Part shown: positions 1 through 12,439 of the stretch, piece by piece | Position numbering within the stretch: position 1 is the stretch's first letter | Layout of the letters: every line of letters begins with the position of its first letter | Assembly: GCA_964034945.1 (NCBI GenBank) | Contig: OZ035960.1 | Location: 29,003,487-29,067,486 of the forward strand | Length of the DNA: 64,000 nt | DNA from: Chrysopilus asiliformis | Taxonomy: Eukaryota; Arthropoda; Insecta; Diptera; Rhagionidae | Direction of reading: 5' to 3' | The notes under the pieces: model-generated | Database searches by the model: none | The model's input: the letters and a program-made list of their open reading frames with translations, nothing else | What the model was told of the DNA's origin: nothing | Position numbers and translations under genes: made by a program

Positions 1-213
1 AGAATTTCTATAACTAAGCAAAACTTAATTTTTTTAAGAATAGTTGGCGCAAACGGGCCCAACCTGTTATACAGAAAAAGTGAAAAGTTTTCGGAGAACT
101 CGTGATATTTGAATAAAAAAAAACAAAACATATGAAAGGATTTCGACTGAGTAAACAAAAATGCTGGCAATTATTAATGCAATTTTCTGGTTAAAAATAT
201 TTACGTTAATCAT

Positions 214-800
214 ACCCGTATGGTGAAACCAAATGGTATATTAACTTTGCCTTACCGTTTGTAACGCCAAGATCCCGTCATCACACACAAAAATGAATTA
301 CACCAGTGTTGTTAGAATGATAAAAATAATTAATTTTTGCATGTCCGTCCGTCTGTCTGTCCGTCTGTCTGTCCGTCTGTCCGACTGTCCGTCTGTCTGT
401 CTGTCTGTCTGTGGCGCGGATTGCGGGCGCACGGATTGAGCTACAGACTTGAAATTTTGCGCAGATCCGTTTTTCGTAAAATGTGTGGCTAAGTTCGTTA
501 ATGGGCAAAAATTGACCATTAGGGGGGTACCCCCCAAACGAACGAAAATGTTTTTTGCAAATATCTCAAAAACGGTGCACCTTATCAAAAAAGATCAAGA
601 ACAAAAATTATTTAGAATATGATTCTACATAAAACTCCCATACATGAAAATCCGATTGGAATAAATTTTAAAAAATCTTATTGGAAAGTTTGACTTCCAA
701 GTGAAATTTTGGTATAACTGTTCGAATTTCGATACGAATATCACCATACGGGTTTTCAATAATTACCAGATTGGCAATTATAGCTTTTGTTATGTTTATT
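214..800 (-). repeat. (GTCY)n-bearing short repeat, copy 1
   Basis: One full copy of the commonest repeat in the window. Both ends carry the inverted motif CCCGTATGGTGA, and the unit holds a GTCC/GTCT microsatellite (about 342-410). Past the distal motif the similarity to other copies continues to the sequence around TTGTTATGTTTATT. Short inverted ends plus (GTCY)n resemble mini-me/INE-1 elements of flies; that assignment is inference. The open frames here are microsatellite artefacts (TDRQ repeats). Confidence 0.7.
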
Positions 801-845
801 AAATTATTGATGCCGTCATGATTTTGAGATACTAAACCTGTAATG

Positions 846-997
846 CAGGGATACGCAACTGACGTCCAAACTTGACATAACGCCGAATTATTTTTTACCT
901 GTCAAGCTATCGTTACTAGTTGCAAAAATGTTGGTTCTGCGTCGTGGTGATTCCTGGATAACATAAAGAAGGCAAAAAACCTAGTTGCGTATCCCTG
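846..997. mobile_element. hAT-type MITE with 8-bp target duplication
   Basis: A 152-bp element with inverted ends CAGGGATACGCAACT at 846 and AGTTGCGTATCCCTG at 997. It is flanked by the direct repeat CTGTAATG at 838-845 and 998-1005. An 8-bp duplication with CAGGG-type ends is the signature of the hAT superfamily. It has no coding capacity, so it must have been moved by a transposase from elsewhere. Confidence 0.85.
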
Positions 998-1005
998 CTG
1001 TAATG

Positions 1006-3904
1006 GATAACTGTTCAAAAAAAATTCAAAATCCAAAATTTTAATATTCATATTTTTTATGTGTAATGAACCCCAAAAATGTTGAATCCTACAATATTAG
1101 TTTACATAAAAATATGATTTTTTTTACAAAATCTAAAATATCTCGATAACGGTAAAATATATCGATTTACTGTAAAAGGCAAACGAAATTTTTTATCGTT
1201 GCAAATCGAAAAAAACGTAACGAAACAAAATTTGAATTTTGTAACGTGACGAAATATATAACGTACCGATATTTTTTTTCGTTTTCCATCCCTGGTATTG
1301 ATATAATAGATTTAAAAAACCTTTCATGCCTTCTATGTTTTAGACGCTAGTTTTTTAAACATGTTTGAAGGTGGTTTTCCTTTACCCAGAGAAAATTTTT
1401 ATCACATTAACCCACACTGAAAATAATTTGTGATCATATCAACAAAATACACGTTAATGTAACAAAAGCGTTGTTAAATACCAGCTAACAAAACGCTCGT
1501 TGTTGAATTAACAAAAAAGGAAATTTCCCACTTGGGAATTTTTTTTTAATAAAATTTTGTTAATATTACAAATATTTTGTAAATATTACAAAAACAAATC
1601 TCTCTTGTTGATATGGAATCTCTTTCTGTTTCTTGCTTAGTGTGTGTTCATAGAATTTAATATATGCAACTAACGAGCGGAAATTGTTTTAGTGTGATGA
1701 CTAAGTCTCTTCAATTCCAATCAATTTTTGTCATATGGATAAAGACATTTATCAAATCAATAAAAACATTATCATATTAACAAAAAATTTGTTTATTGAA
1801 AAAAAAAAATTTGTAACAAGTTTAACAAAATTATGCTTTTCTTTTTGTGAATCTTTCTTGAATTTACCAACCCCTAAAAAACAGAAATATCAGATATTTT
1901 TCCGATTTTGCACACCAAAAATTCATGAAATGCATTTTGAAATTGAAATAAATTGAACCCACAATGTGCAACTCTATTTGAACTCAGCTTATTTGGTGTG
2001 AAACATAGAAATAATTAACAGTAAGCAGTGTTTTGAACTCAAAGCTCTAAAAAGAATTTATTTCAATTTACTCGCATTTTTTTATTGAACAAAACACACC
2101 GTAGGTTACGGGCAAGAAACGTGTTTATGTCTGTGAAAAAATACTAAAATTTAATAATATTTGCGTTCACATTGCAATAAAAAGGTAAACATAACTGTGT
2201 GTCTACACGAAAGCTTATTTTTTTAATGAATTCTAAAAAAAAAACGTTATATAATAATTTTCGTAATAAAAATGTATTTATCACGCTAAGAATTCCTATT
2301 AGAAAGTCAGCATGTTGAAATTTAAATTTTCATTTGGTACGCAAGCGGTATTCTTAAGTGATACATAACTACTTCAATTAACATTGAATACAATTGCAGC
2401 AACGGTTTTTTCATTGCCATTTCAATTTCACGCGATTCGATTAAGATTCTTTTGGACATCGCCAAATTAAAGCGTAACAACGAAAAAAAAAACTTTAAGA
2501 AGTAAAGTTTTACTAAATTTTCACCAAAGAGTTCTTGATTTACATATACGAGACTGAATTTAGTCCCCGAAGCTATAAATTTCATTAATTTATATCGAAT
2601 TAAAATGTAGGCTACCTGTCCGTCTTGAGAGTTTGTACGGTCAACGAACTTTCGGTTGTAAAATTCATCTCTCAATCTGGATTTTAGGTTCACCACTCTT
2701 TATTCTGATACCCCGAAAAAATATCCAGAAAATTAAACGAAGTTGTTTTTGAACATGTTCCTCTTCATCTTAGTTTTAAAGAAGAACCCAAAGAAAATCT
2801 CCACCATCCCGACATAAACATAAACAGCATAAATGACAGTAATCATAGTAAACATAACAACAATGTAGGCAGATATCTTCGGTATAGAGGCTGGAAAATT
2901 GAATCTTATTAAGTAAATAAAAGTAACAGCTAATTAACGAATTAATCACGTCTTGCACTGTGTAAAAAAGGTGGCATTCACAGGCGAATTTCCCAAAGTA
3001 CCTGTGCTTATAGAATTATGCTTTATTTTCATTAATTCCGTACATTTTTTTTTTGTCTGCTGTTCTGTTTTTAACTTTTGCCCGTGTTAGTCAGTTGCTA
3101 CCTATGGAATCTAACGGATCACACTCAAGTGGAAAGAGACCATTGTTATACTTGGCCAAATAGCCTGTCTTGAACTTAAAAAGTTTATTCTTCTTCTCAT
3201 ATTCTTCTAGTATAGTGACCGAATAACTGTTGCGTGTGCATAGAAAGAAATGGTGACATTCTTATTCAAATTTTCAACGAATTTGTATGCCAAAAAATTC
3301 TAATCTGTTTTTTTTCGTTATTATTATTTTTGTATAAGGTTGAATAACATATTCCATTATGATGTGCGGCACAGGTGAATATAAATCTGACTGAGAAATT
3401 TCTTTTATATATAATTTTTTTTCCCATTTTTCGTATGTTTGGTGATTTATACTCCCAACAATTCAACCTCAGAATGATTTCTCCTGTGACTTCTACTATG
3501 ATGAAATATTTTCAATTTTTGTTACCTTTTGTTTTTCACTTTTACGACAATTCTTTTTTTACTCCATTTATGGCCAGAAAACAATAATTTTGTGACGTGC
3601 TTCCGGACGGCATGAGACACTTGCCGAAATGATACGCGGCAAGATGAATTGAAATTCGTCCAAATCAAATTGGAACACGCCTCGAAAGATTTTATTATTA
3701 ATCAAATAAGGTCAATTCTTTGTCTAAAAAAAAATTGTTCCATAATTGTCTTTTGCAGCTAGCCCAAAAAGGTCAAGATTTTATGATCAACTAACGGAAA
3801 ATAATTAAATGACCGAACCAGATCTCTTAGACATTTTTCGAATTTGGAGCAGTTTTTGGGGCCTTTTTAATTATTTAATTAAATGAAAAAAATTAATTGT
3901 TATT
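1006..3904. other. AT-rich stretch without a recognised gene
   Basis: AT-rich DNA with homopolymer runs. Open frames of up to 124 codons on the minus strand (2322-2696) have no recognisable domain. A run of degenerate CGTAACG-type words near 1150-1290 is shared with an intron of the SEA-domain gene (about 7320-7420), which suggests a dispersed repeat. I see no RNA gene. Confidence 0.4.
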
Positions 3905-4965
3905 ATCGTAGTTTTGGGTGACAGAAGTTTTGATTTCCGCCTGTCCGTCCGTTCGTCTATCCATCCATTCGTCCATCCGTATGTGTACACCATAAGCGCG
4001 ATATTACACACGGCAACTTTCGGGCTTACTTAAGCCGATTTTCGGGAGAAACGACTGAGGAGGGAAAAGTTGCCACTCAAAATCATGGTTTATCGACAAT
4101 CTGCATACATGCAAATCGTGTGAACCGGTTTGGGAAAAGCAGTAGGCAGAAATCATTTTCGTTCTGACCGTCAGCAGGTAAAGATCTTGGTATATGAGTA
4201 GGTATATGAGTAGGTATATGAGCAGCAGCAATTTCAATGAAGCACGACTGATGGTGAGTCCACACACACACATGTAAACTTGTGTAGCATAAGCAAACAG
4301 GATTGGCTTATTTAAGCCACAAATGTAAGCACATTGGCTTATTAAGCCCAAAAGTTGCCGGCTTAAATAAGCCAAGTGTAATACCGGACTAACTCTCGAC
4401 GGAATCAAGCTAGAGACTTGAAATTTTACACACATAAGTTTCTTGTAAAAAGTGAGATTAAGTTCTTGAATGAACAAAATCGTGCAATTTCTCTCCTCTC
4501 CACTCTCCCCCCCCCCCCTCTTTCTTCATAGTTAAAAAAAATGTTTTTTGCGATTTTCTGGAAAATTGTACATTGCATCGAAAAATTTCTCATTATATGG
4601 ACAAAAATTTTGTTAAGAATCAACTCTACAAAATGTTATTATCATATGAACAAAATATAAAAATATCCCTAGTTAGGATAGTTTCTTTTTGGATTTTTAT
4701 TCTGGAATCGAAAGTAGCGTTCGATTCCACCTCGATTTGAATTCTTGAAAAAAATCGTTTTTTTGCGTTTTTATAAAATAGTTTTTTTTTTGCGATTCCC
4801 TGGAAAATGGTGCATTGCATCGAAAAATTTATAGACACAAAATATGTTTAGAATATGTTTTAAGATAACTGTTCCATACATTCGGATCACTCCTTCTCCC
4901 TTTCACACACAAGTGGAAATTTTTTTCATGAAAATTTTGTCTATCTTTATACAAGATTACTCATT
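3905..4965 (-). repeat. Diverged (GTCY)n repeat split by a MITE
   Basis: A reverse-oriented diverged relative of the short repeat, beginning with GTCC/GTCT-like words at 3940-3985. It continues through the conserved words for 'GAGACTTGAAATTTT' and 'TTTTTGCGATTTTCT'. The body is interrupted by the insertion at 3996-4389. A run of C (about 4508-4518) and a 12-bp triplication of GGTATATGAGTA near 4192-4228 are local slippage products. Confidence 0.5.
3996..4389. mobile_element. Harbinger-type MITE (TAA duplication)
   Basis: A 394-bp insertion with related ends (GCGCGATATTACAC at left; the complement of GTGTAATACCGGAC at right), flanked by TAA at 3993-3995 and 4390-4392. The subterminal words GGCAACTTTCGGGCTTA and its inverted partner, plus several AAGCC/GGCTT palindromes, make the ends self-complementary. 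A 3-bp TAA duplication is typical of PIF/Harbinger elements. No transposase is present. Confidence 0.6.
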
Positions 4966-5223
4966 TTTGAAAGATCCAGGAATCTCGGAAAATGAAAGTC
5001 CTTATTGATGTTAAAATATATTTTGTTAATTTGTTTCGTTACCCAAGTAACAATTTGAGGTTACATTCCGGTTAAGAAATGTATTTGAAACCATGGTAAC
5101 AAAACTCAAAAGTTTCACATTTGGTTTCTGTAACCTTTCAGAAACGTTTCAGAAACCCTATTTAGAAGCTGGTTTACTTTATCAATTGAAATAAAATGCA
5201 TTTTGCTGTTGAAAGTCAGACGG

Positions 5224-5850
5224 AAACATAAGAAAAGCTACAATTGGCAGCGGCCAATCGTCAAATACTCTATATGAGGACAGACAAAATTTTGATTTAA
5301 AAAAAAATCCATTTGTACGGGAGAGGAGGGAAGGAGTGGTGCGATTGAATTTTTATCTATGGAACGAGTTTGTAAAATCATTCCAAACACATTTTGTGTT
5401 CACAAATTTTTCGATACAATGCTCCACCGTTTTCGAGAAAATCGCAAAAAAAACTACTTGATTTGTATCGGGGAGGGGAGAAGAAATGGCCCAATTGACT
5501 TTTTGTGTATGAAAGAGTTATATAAAATCTTATTCGAAATACATTTTGCCTTTATAAAGTTTTCGATTTAGCTCACCGTTTTCGAGAAAATTACAAAACA
5601 CTGTATCATTTGTATAAGGAATGGTCCAATTCTGCCCGTTCAAAAACTTAGCATAGCCATTTACGAGAAATGTATACGCAACTATACAAAATTTCAAGTC
5701 TCTAGCTCAATCCTTCAGACAGTTATGTTGTTCACGGATAAACGGGCAGCTGAACAGACAAACGACAGACAGACGGACAGACAGATGGAAAGACAGACAG
5801 AAATACAAACGGATAGACATACGGACAGACATACGTACAGGCAGACACAA
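5224..5850 (+). repeat. (GACA)n/(GTCY)n repeat, forward copy
   Basis: A forward-oriented relative of the short repeat. It starts at the conserved AAACATAAGAAAAGCTACAA, has repeated 'TTTTCGAGAAAAT' blocks, and ends in a GACA/GACG microsatellite at about 5754-5850. It lies head to head with the reverse copy at 3905-4965. The open frames through it are microsatellite translations. Confidence 0.55.
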
Positions 5851-6668
5851 CCTTTCGATACATCACATTCCAATCGAAGTGACTCACACCTTAATGAGTT
5901 TTTTATTAACCAAATAATCGAGTTGGGAAAGCAAGGGAGAACTGCGGTATTGTTCATTGAGGGTTAAAATCAACCTGTAAATGGGCGTGCTTAACCCGGT
6001 GCCAAATTGGCGGTTTTTTCTATGTAGCGCCGGTATAAATGCGTTCTACTTCAGTAATGCTTGCCAAATTAGCAGAGGTATTTAGGCACTTGTAACTCTT
6101 AACGCTGTCATATAGTTGCAGAAATAATTGTTTTTAATTTAAAGTTTTGCTTTTTTTCGGCCTGTGGATTTTGTTTCTGCTTTTCTAATCGTTTGTGCCC
6201 TTTTCATGCTATAGATTGTAAAAATTTTACATAACTACAAAAAAGTTAGTCCACGCAATACAAACTTCTAGTTTAGCAGATTGACAGTGCCAAATTAGCT
6301 CATTGTAAACGCGCCAACGACGGGTCCAACAGCTAGTCATATTCTTATATGTCTTGTGTTTTAAAAAATAGCAAATTAACCTTTTATGTCATGGTATAAC
6401 TACTTTTATTTCCTTTTTTTAGCAGATAATATTGTGACTCAGTTATCACAACTAACTCGATCAATTGGCTATGTCTTGTTCTAGTTGCAATTGCCGATAT
6501 GAATTGATCATAGAAAATCATTTAAAAAAAATATCGTTGATGTTTAGGTATTGTCGTTGACGCCTAGGTGTTGCATTCAAAGACCAAATATCCTTATTCA
6601 CCTTATTGTCACTTCCGCTCAAAACTAGAAAAAAATCTGATACTCAAATATTTTTTTTATAATTTCAG
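5851..6668. other. Upstream region or 5' intron of the SEA-domain gene
   Basis: No gene is recognised. The stretch ends in a pyrimidine-rich acceptor (TTTTTTATAATTTCAG, ending at 6668), so at least its last part is intron of the gene that follows. I could not find the first exon convincingly; it may be non-coding or lie further left. Confidence 0.45.
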
Positions 6669-9600
6669 ACCACTGACTACACATATCAAAACACACTGGG
6701 CAGACGGTCAACTATAGGGCCCTACACGCACATGAGCAAATTCCCATCATATTCAACAGATGTTAGCAGTCAATACGGATATAATCAATGGGGAATTTGG
6801 CGTGATACAAGAAATCTTTCACCTTCCACTTACTCCTCGAAGAGCCGCCAAAGTGTTAAATCCTTCTCGATAATCCTAACGACAGCAGCATTTATAGTTG
6901 TCCTAGCAGTTCTTTCAATAGCCGGACTAGCGTTTTATTTTAGTACATTTAAATCGAACCTTCAAGATCGTAAGTCAAAAATTCTTATTTATCAAAAAAT
7001 ATTTTCAATAAATTCATCATATAATTTCTTATTTCGTAGCGATAATGGCATTTGAGGGAGCTTTTCGAATAACGAAAGGTGATTTATTCACAACGGGCCT
7101 GAAATACAATCACACATCGATATTTAAGCAGAAATCCGATTTTTACAAAAGATTCGTTGAAAGATCTTTGCTAGAAAGTGGTCTTCAGCCAGTCAAGACG
7201 ACAATTACGGGTTTCGGAGATGGTCCTTTGATTCATGTGCACTTTAGGACGTTTTTGGATATACAGAAAATTCCAAAGTAATATCTCTTTTGATTTCTGA
7301 GGTTGTTTATAAAATACGAAAGGATCGGAAACGTTATCGTAACGTAACGAAATAACGAAAGCGTTACATAACGAAATGTATAACGTTACGATTTTTTTTT
7401 TCGTTTGCCATCCCTGAAAATACGTTAAAAATTTGAAGGGTATGCGATAGTGTATGACTATAATTTTAAATCTCAAAAAGTAGTGAAAAGGCATGACGAG
7501 GAGGGCGGGGAAGGGGGGGTCCAAGAAAATCAAAATTAGTGGAGTATTTTATAGACAGCCTCTTATTTAAATAATAGTTTTAACCTCTAGTTTTGTAAAT
7601 TTTTTTTTTCGAGAAATTGTAAACAATAAAACCTAATCTTTCAATTAATTTTTTCTAGAACAATACACAGCATGGAGGAACACATTCGGGATTCCTTTGT
7701 CCAGGAAATTAATCATCCCACATCACTTTATCGTTCGCTAAACATTGAAAGTGATTCCATTGATGTTAAAAGGATTCTTGATCAGGAAGTTCTTCGGTCC
7801 ACCAATTTCTCTCGAGATTCGGTAAAATGCAAAAAAATGTCTCCCACAAAATTTAAAAATTAATAGCGAAACTTTTCAGACTCCACCAGCGAGCCAAACA
7901 CACTTCGAAGATCGATTGACAAAGAAATCAGGAAACGTGGAAAAAACCGCACCAAAAGTCTCAGCAACGATTCGCCCTAAAAGCACAACAAAGGATGATG
8001 AACCGGAAGTCGATGTCGAGAACGCTCCCGTTATTCAGGGATCTTTCGAAGGATCATTTGAAATTACGAAAACCGATGCTGACATAACGCAACGGCGAAC
8101 AAGTCCTTCAAAATCGGCCAGCACAAAATCAGTGACCCCGCCGACAAAAACCCTAAAGGTTCAGAAAACCACCACCGAGGGAGTTAAAACCACCCAGAAA
8201 ATCTTCGACACGACAATGACTTTCACAAAGGGAACTTTAACGACAAAAAAACCAACGACTACCACTACAACAACGGCAGCGACCACCCCAATAATGACGA
8301 GTGAACAGCCAGAATCCACAACAAAGGAAGTTTCCGTTAGCACCAGCACAGAATCAATCAGACGGATGGACGTTCAAACCGAAGAAGTAGATCCCCTTCC
8401 AGAAGCTCGCAATCCATCAAGCAAGGAATCAAATCCGTTTGGAATTACTCCACTACTGGACACGGAACCCTGGCGACCAATTCCAGCTCCCAATAAAAAT
8501 TCCCGTCATCCAGACCACGTTTTCTTCCCGACTCCGACTTCAACGAGGATTCCTAGTGGTGGATTTAATGTTTTCTCTGAACGGGAAATAGAAGCTATCG
8601 AAGCTGGTCTGTTGCCAAGGAACAAATTACAATTTTCTGATCGAATCACAGAGAATCCCAATGACATGATTTTCTATCACAGCTTCACGAATCCAGTGTT
8701 TATGCCGGGTACAGCTGGAATCGAGAAACTGGGAAACTCTGAAGTCAAACCGCATCCTTTGCCAGTACCTCTCTTGGATGACGTTGTTATACCAGAATTT
8801 AGGCCACTGCAGATCTCTGTAATTCCTGCGGAAAGTGGTCAAACTTCAATCGAAAACGAACACGAAGCAGTGGTTGAAAAAATTAGCAATGAAACCCTCA
8901 CGAATTTGGACGTCTCTGTGTTGGAATCCAACAAAACTGAGATAACATCTGAATCGACGCAGAATATTGATTTGTTGGTTGAGCTAACAACTACTCCTTT
9001 GCCCTATGAGCAAACCTCCAGCGTTAAAACTACATCAGAGGAAGAACTGTCAACGGAGTTTTCAAAAATTGGTGAACTTCTGCATGATCTATTGGAAATT
9101 TCGCAAGATTCCAATGGTGCTGGGCATATTTTAAACACTGAGCCTAAATCACCGGCAGAAATTCAAGTTGAGTCGAGAATTGGTGAAGATCTTATAGTGG
9201 AATCGAAGCAGGAACCGGAACTCATTGAGAGACCAAACTTTTTAAATATTCGAGAGCATGTGCTGAATCGAAACAAAACTCAAGAGACCACAACTTCCGG
9301 ATCGAAAACGACAAAAGGATCAAATAAGACTACATCCAGTCGAAAGCCTTCTAGGAAACCCCAACCAAGCAGAACAAAGAAACCAACAACTAAACCACCA
9401 TCAGAAATTCCAACTACAACCAAATCTCCTCCAGCAACAATTGATCTCGCGCTCTTCCCTAGCCAAACCAAATGGCAATACGTAAACACTTCGAACGTAA
9501 AACCAAATCTGCCAAGTTCTACAAAACGAGTCTTCAACGACACTCTAAAAGCTTGGATTGTCGAAAGTATCGAAAAACCGGAAGCAAGCTCAGAAATGAA

Positions 9601-10132
9601 GGCCGTCAAAAATCACACGGACAATATTCAAGACATTTCGCTAATATTCGACACTTTGGCATCGAAACTTGGCATTGCGCCAAGTGTGGGAACGAAAACG
9701 CCTCCATTCGGTATGTTTTCACAAAATAAATTACGACCGCCTCAAGGAATGCGCAACGACGCAAGCATCAAATCAAATGCGACGACAGTCAAACCAAAGA
9801 CAACGATTACGACCCCCAAAACATCCTCAACGACGAGCGAAATTCCAGAACTTCTGCCCTTGGAAAATATTTCGCAGGACGCTATAATCGGCGAAGCAGA
9901 AGTGGAGGTTGTCGATCCAACGAAATACGATGAAATGCTATCCTCGCAAGGCACCAGTTCGGGTACATCGACGTCAGCACCTCCACCGCTTGTCACGCTG
10001 CTGCCAGTCCGATCGAATTCCGGTATTAGAACGTTTCGGCCACCAGTTATCTCCGCAGAGAGTCGAAAGTTCGGCAACGTACCCAAATTCAGAGAAGCTG
10101 TAGTCAAAGCTGGAATGCAGGTCACCGCTTAA
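6669..10132 (+). CDS. Type II membrane protein with SEA-like domain and Thr/Ser-rich ectodomain
   Basis: Exons at 6669-6969, 7040-7277, 7659-7821 and 7880-10132 join in frame with GT..AG introns. The first methionine visible is at 6732, giving 963 residues. The frame is open back to an acceptor at 6668, reading TTDYTYQNTLGRRST, so the true start may lie in an earlier exon. From 6732 there is a cytoplasmic Tyr/Ser-rich tail (1-44) and one hydrophobic helix (about 45-70). A SEA-like domain follows (about 80-190; FEGAFRITKGD to IRDSFVQEI). The rest is a 750-residue Thr/Ser/Pro/Lys-rich stalk with T-runs (KKPTTTTTTT) typical of O-glycosylated mucin-like ectodomains. The stalk contains FEGSFEITKTD, a second copy of the SEA start. 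The protein ends EAVVKAGMQVTA. Function unknown; a cell-surface or apical matrix role is inference from the architecture. Confidence 0.8.
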
Positions 10133-10369
10133 TCGCATCACTTCGCAAATGTTCTCTCTATTTATGCAGATTCTTTTTTAGTTTAAAGATTTCGGATAAG
10201 TTGTTTTCCATTAGAAATCAATTTTTTTTTTGTTAACTCGTTCCGCAACCAAATGAAACATCAGGAATTTCTCATGGTTTCGGAATAATTCTAACAAAAA
10301 CTTTTAAAAAATCCTACTTTTGTCTTTTTTTAATTTACCATATTTATAAGTTTTTTTTTAAGTTTATAA

Positions 10370-10375
10370 AATAAA
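10370..10375 (+). terminator. Polyadenylation signal of the SEA-domain gene
   Basis: AATAAA 238 bases after the stop codon, in an AT-rich 3' untranslated region. No other AATAAA lies between the stop and this site. Confidence 0.6.
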
Positions 10376-10839
10376 TCGAAAAGTTTTTCATACTTCTAGA
10401 GTTTTTTTTAATGGTGTGGCTAGCAATGAGATAATACCTTTCTTATAAACCCACTATGGTCAAAAGTTTAGTATAATATTGAAATTTGCTGTACAAAAGC
10501 ACTAAAAAAACTCGAGAGCTGATTGAGATAGGAACTTGAAATTTTGCACAGTAAATTGCAACGTCCAGTGCCAAAATAACCCTCGATTTGAAACAATTGA
10601 ATATAACAACGCAAAATCGAGAAATTTTCCAAAACGCTTTAAATCTAGGGTTTTCTATAATAGGTTTTGTTTTCTTTTGAAATTTTTAACGCAACTATTT
10701 AGAAAATATTGAACAATAGCTTGCATACCGGCCGTTGCCATGTTAAAGTTTTTTGCACAAGTTTTTTCGCACCAAAAAACAAAGAAATTACTTAAAAACT
10801 TTTGAAAAAATTCACTTTTTTTTCAGACTCCCCCATACC

Positions 10840-11120
10840 TAAATCTGAAATTCTTACACCAAGTTCGTGATCAGCGACTCGGAAAACCCTCTATTGCCAG
10901 TTTTTTCAAGGAAAAATTACAAAAGGATATTTGAATTTTGCTTAAAGGACCTCCTGTTTCGAATTATAAAATTCCAGCACCAGATTCATAATCGGCGGCC
11001 CCAATAACCCCTAAAGCCAATTTTTCCTAGACAAAAATGGAAAAAGGATATTTGCGTTATCCTTCCAGGACCTTCGGTTTCGAATTTCGAAATTCCAATA
11101 CCAGATTCCTGATCAGCGAC
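10840..11120. repeat. Dispersed degenerate repeat (family 3)
   Basis: Three degenerate blocks, each containing a word like 'ATCAGCGACCC..AATAACCCC' and 'GGACCTTCCGTT'. The same words recur at about 28610-28890, 53750-54010 and, once, 61130-61180, so this is a dispersed tandem-like repeat of about 110-120 bp period. No coding capacity is recognised. Confidence 0.45.
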
Positions 11121-11353
11121 CCCATAAATGCACGAGTGACACTTCTCAGCCTCCTAACAGACAGACTTCATGGTAAAAATCAATGTTACATAACACCAAC
11201 CCCTTACCCATCCCTCATTTACCTTCTTTGGGTCAGAATTTTGAAAAACTTGGGGTGGGGGGTGTGTTGGGATTTTTTTTTTGGAGGGATGAAGTCATGC
11301 AAATAGATTTCGAGTCATTTTTGTGAAAAAAGGGCCCAAAAGTCAGCCAAATT

Positions 11354-11449
11354 TGCATGATTTCATCAGAATCGAAGAGTGGCCCTGCATGATTTCATCA
11401 GAATCGAAGAGTGGCCCTGCATGATTTCATCAGAATCGAAGAGTGGCCC
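11354..11449. repeat. 32-bp tandem repeat, three copies
   Basis: Three identical consecutive units of 32 bp, each containing GATTTCATCAGAATCGAAGA. Perfect identity implies recent slippage or unequal exchange. No gene overlaps it. Confidence 0.85.
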
Positions 11450-11796
11450 TGCGAATGTCCATAACTCAACTTGTTGGACTATAAACTATCATCTATTTTA
11501 GAGAATATGGTGTGCTAAAAAATACTCGCGAACATTGCATCCTTGAAGAAGGACCCTTACTACAGCATTTGACAAGTTTCCAATAGATCGAGCGCGTATT
11601 TTGCAGGCCTGTTGACTCCATCGTTATAAGGCTGGTGTTAAATCAAATGGCGGCTTTTTCGAATAATGTGTTCTATGATTTGTGGCTATTGTGGGGCCCA
11701 ATACAGATTTTTTTTTCTTTTGCAAAATTACAAGGCGTTCTCATTTGGCATTAATTTTTTATCGTGTCCGTATTTATGACTACACTAAATATATTA

Positions 11797-11924
11797 GGCC
11801 CTATTCCAGAATCCAATACGAATGGTTCGGATCGTAAACGCAATGTCGTTGTTAGTGTTTTATACCAACAACAACATTGAGTTTACGATCCGAATCATTC
11901 GTATTGGATTCTGTGATAAGACCC
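11797..11924. repeat. Long hairpin 1 (foldback element)
   Basis: Two arms of about 55-60 bp are inverted complements with only a few mismatches (core arm word AGAATCCAATACGAAT). They are separated by a short loop region GTTGTTAGTGTTTTATACC. No coding capacity. The loop nearly matches that of the hairpin at 12149-12280 while the outer arms differ. Confidence 0.8.
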
Positions 11925-12148
11925 ATTTAAAAAAAATCAGTACGGTAAAGAAATATATTAGCTGAGGAATCGAATATTTCATATTTAAATCGCTTACTAA
12001 AGCCACATTTTCATTTAAGAAAGCTTTTTTTAAATGTAAAAAACAGATTTTTCGGAGCATATTGATAGAGCTGATTTTTGGTTGCCCAAGTTATCACATT
12101 TTTGGACGGACTAACGGATATTTGGTATTCAATATCTTTTTCAAATAT

Positions 12149-12280
12149 TCACCCCGATTGCGAGTGTCGTGTCGTTTTCGACAAGAGTCGTTTTACATGT
12201 TGTTGTTAGTGTTTTTCTACCAACATCAACACGTGAAACGACTCTTGTCGAAAACGACACGACACTCGCAATCGGGGTGA
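12149..12280. repeat. Long hairpin 2 (foldback element)
   Basis: An almost perfect palindrome: the outer 45 bp of each arm (starting TCACCCCGATTGCGAGTGTC) match without error, and the inner part has three or four mismatches. The loop is GTTGTTAGTGTTTTTCTACC. It lies just beyond the 3' end of ZAD gene A. Confidence 0.85.
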
Positions 12281-12412
12281 TTAGCAAGGCGAGACAAATT
12301 CCTTACCTTGCACTAAATTTAAAAATAAAACACAAAAGACTCAATAATCAACCTGATTATTATTAAAAAATGAAACTTTTATAAATTTCCCTTACATTTT
12401 AGTGATCAAATA

Positions 12413-12418
12413 TTTAAT
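12413..12418 (-). terminator. Candidate polyadenylation signal of ZAD-C2H2 gene A
   Basis: ATTAAA on the minus strand, about 22 bases after the stop codon of exon 4. It is the second most common signal form. Its closeness to the stop supports exon 4 as the terminal exon. Confidence 0.4.
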
Positions 12419-12439
12419 TACAAACAATAAGAAAAACAC

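Noticed and set aside
298..588. TDRQ-rich frames in this and similar repeats (40698, 49984, 50455)
   Set aside because: They translate the (GTCY)n element and its microsatellite in both orientations, at every copy.
2322..2696. 124-codon minus-strand open frame
   Set aside because: No recognisable domain, AT-driven composition, no splice or polyadenylation context; probably chance.
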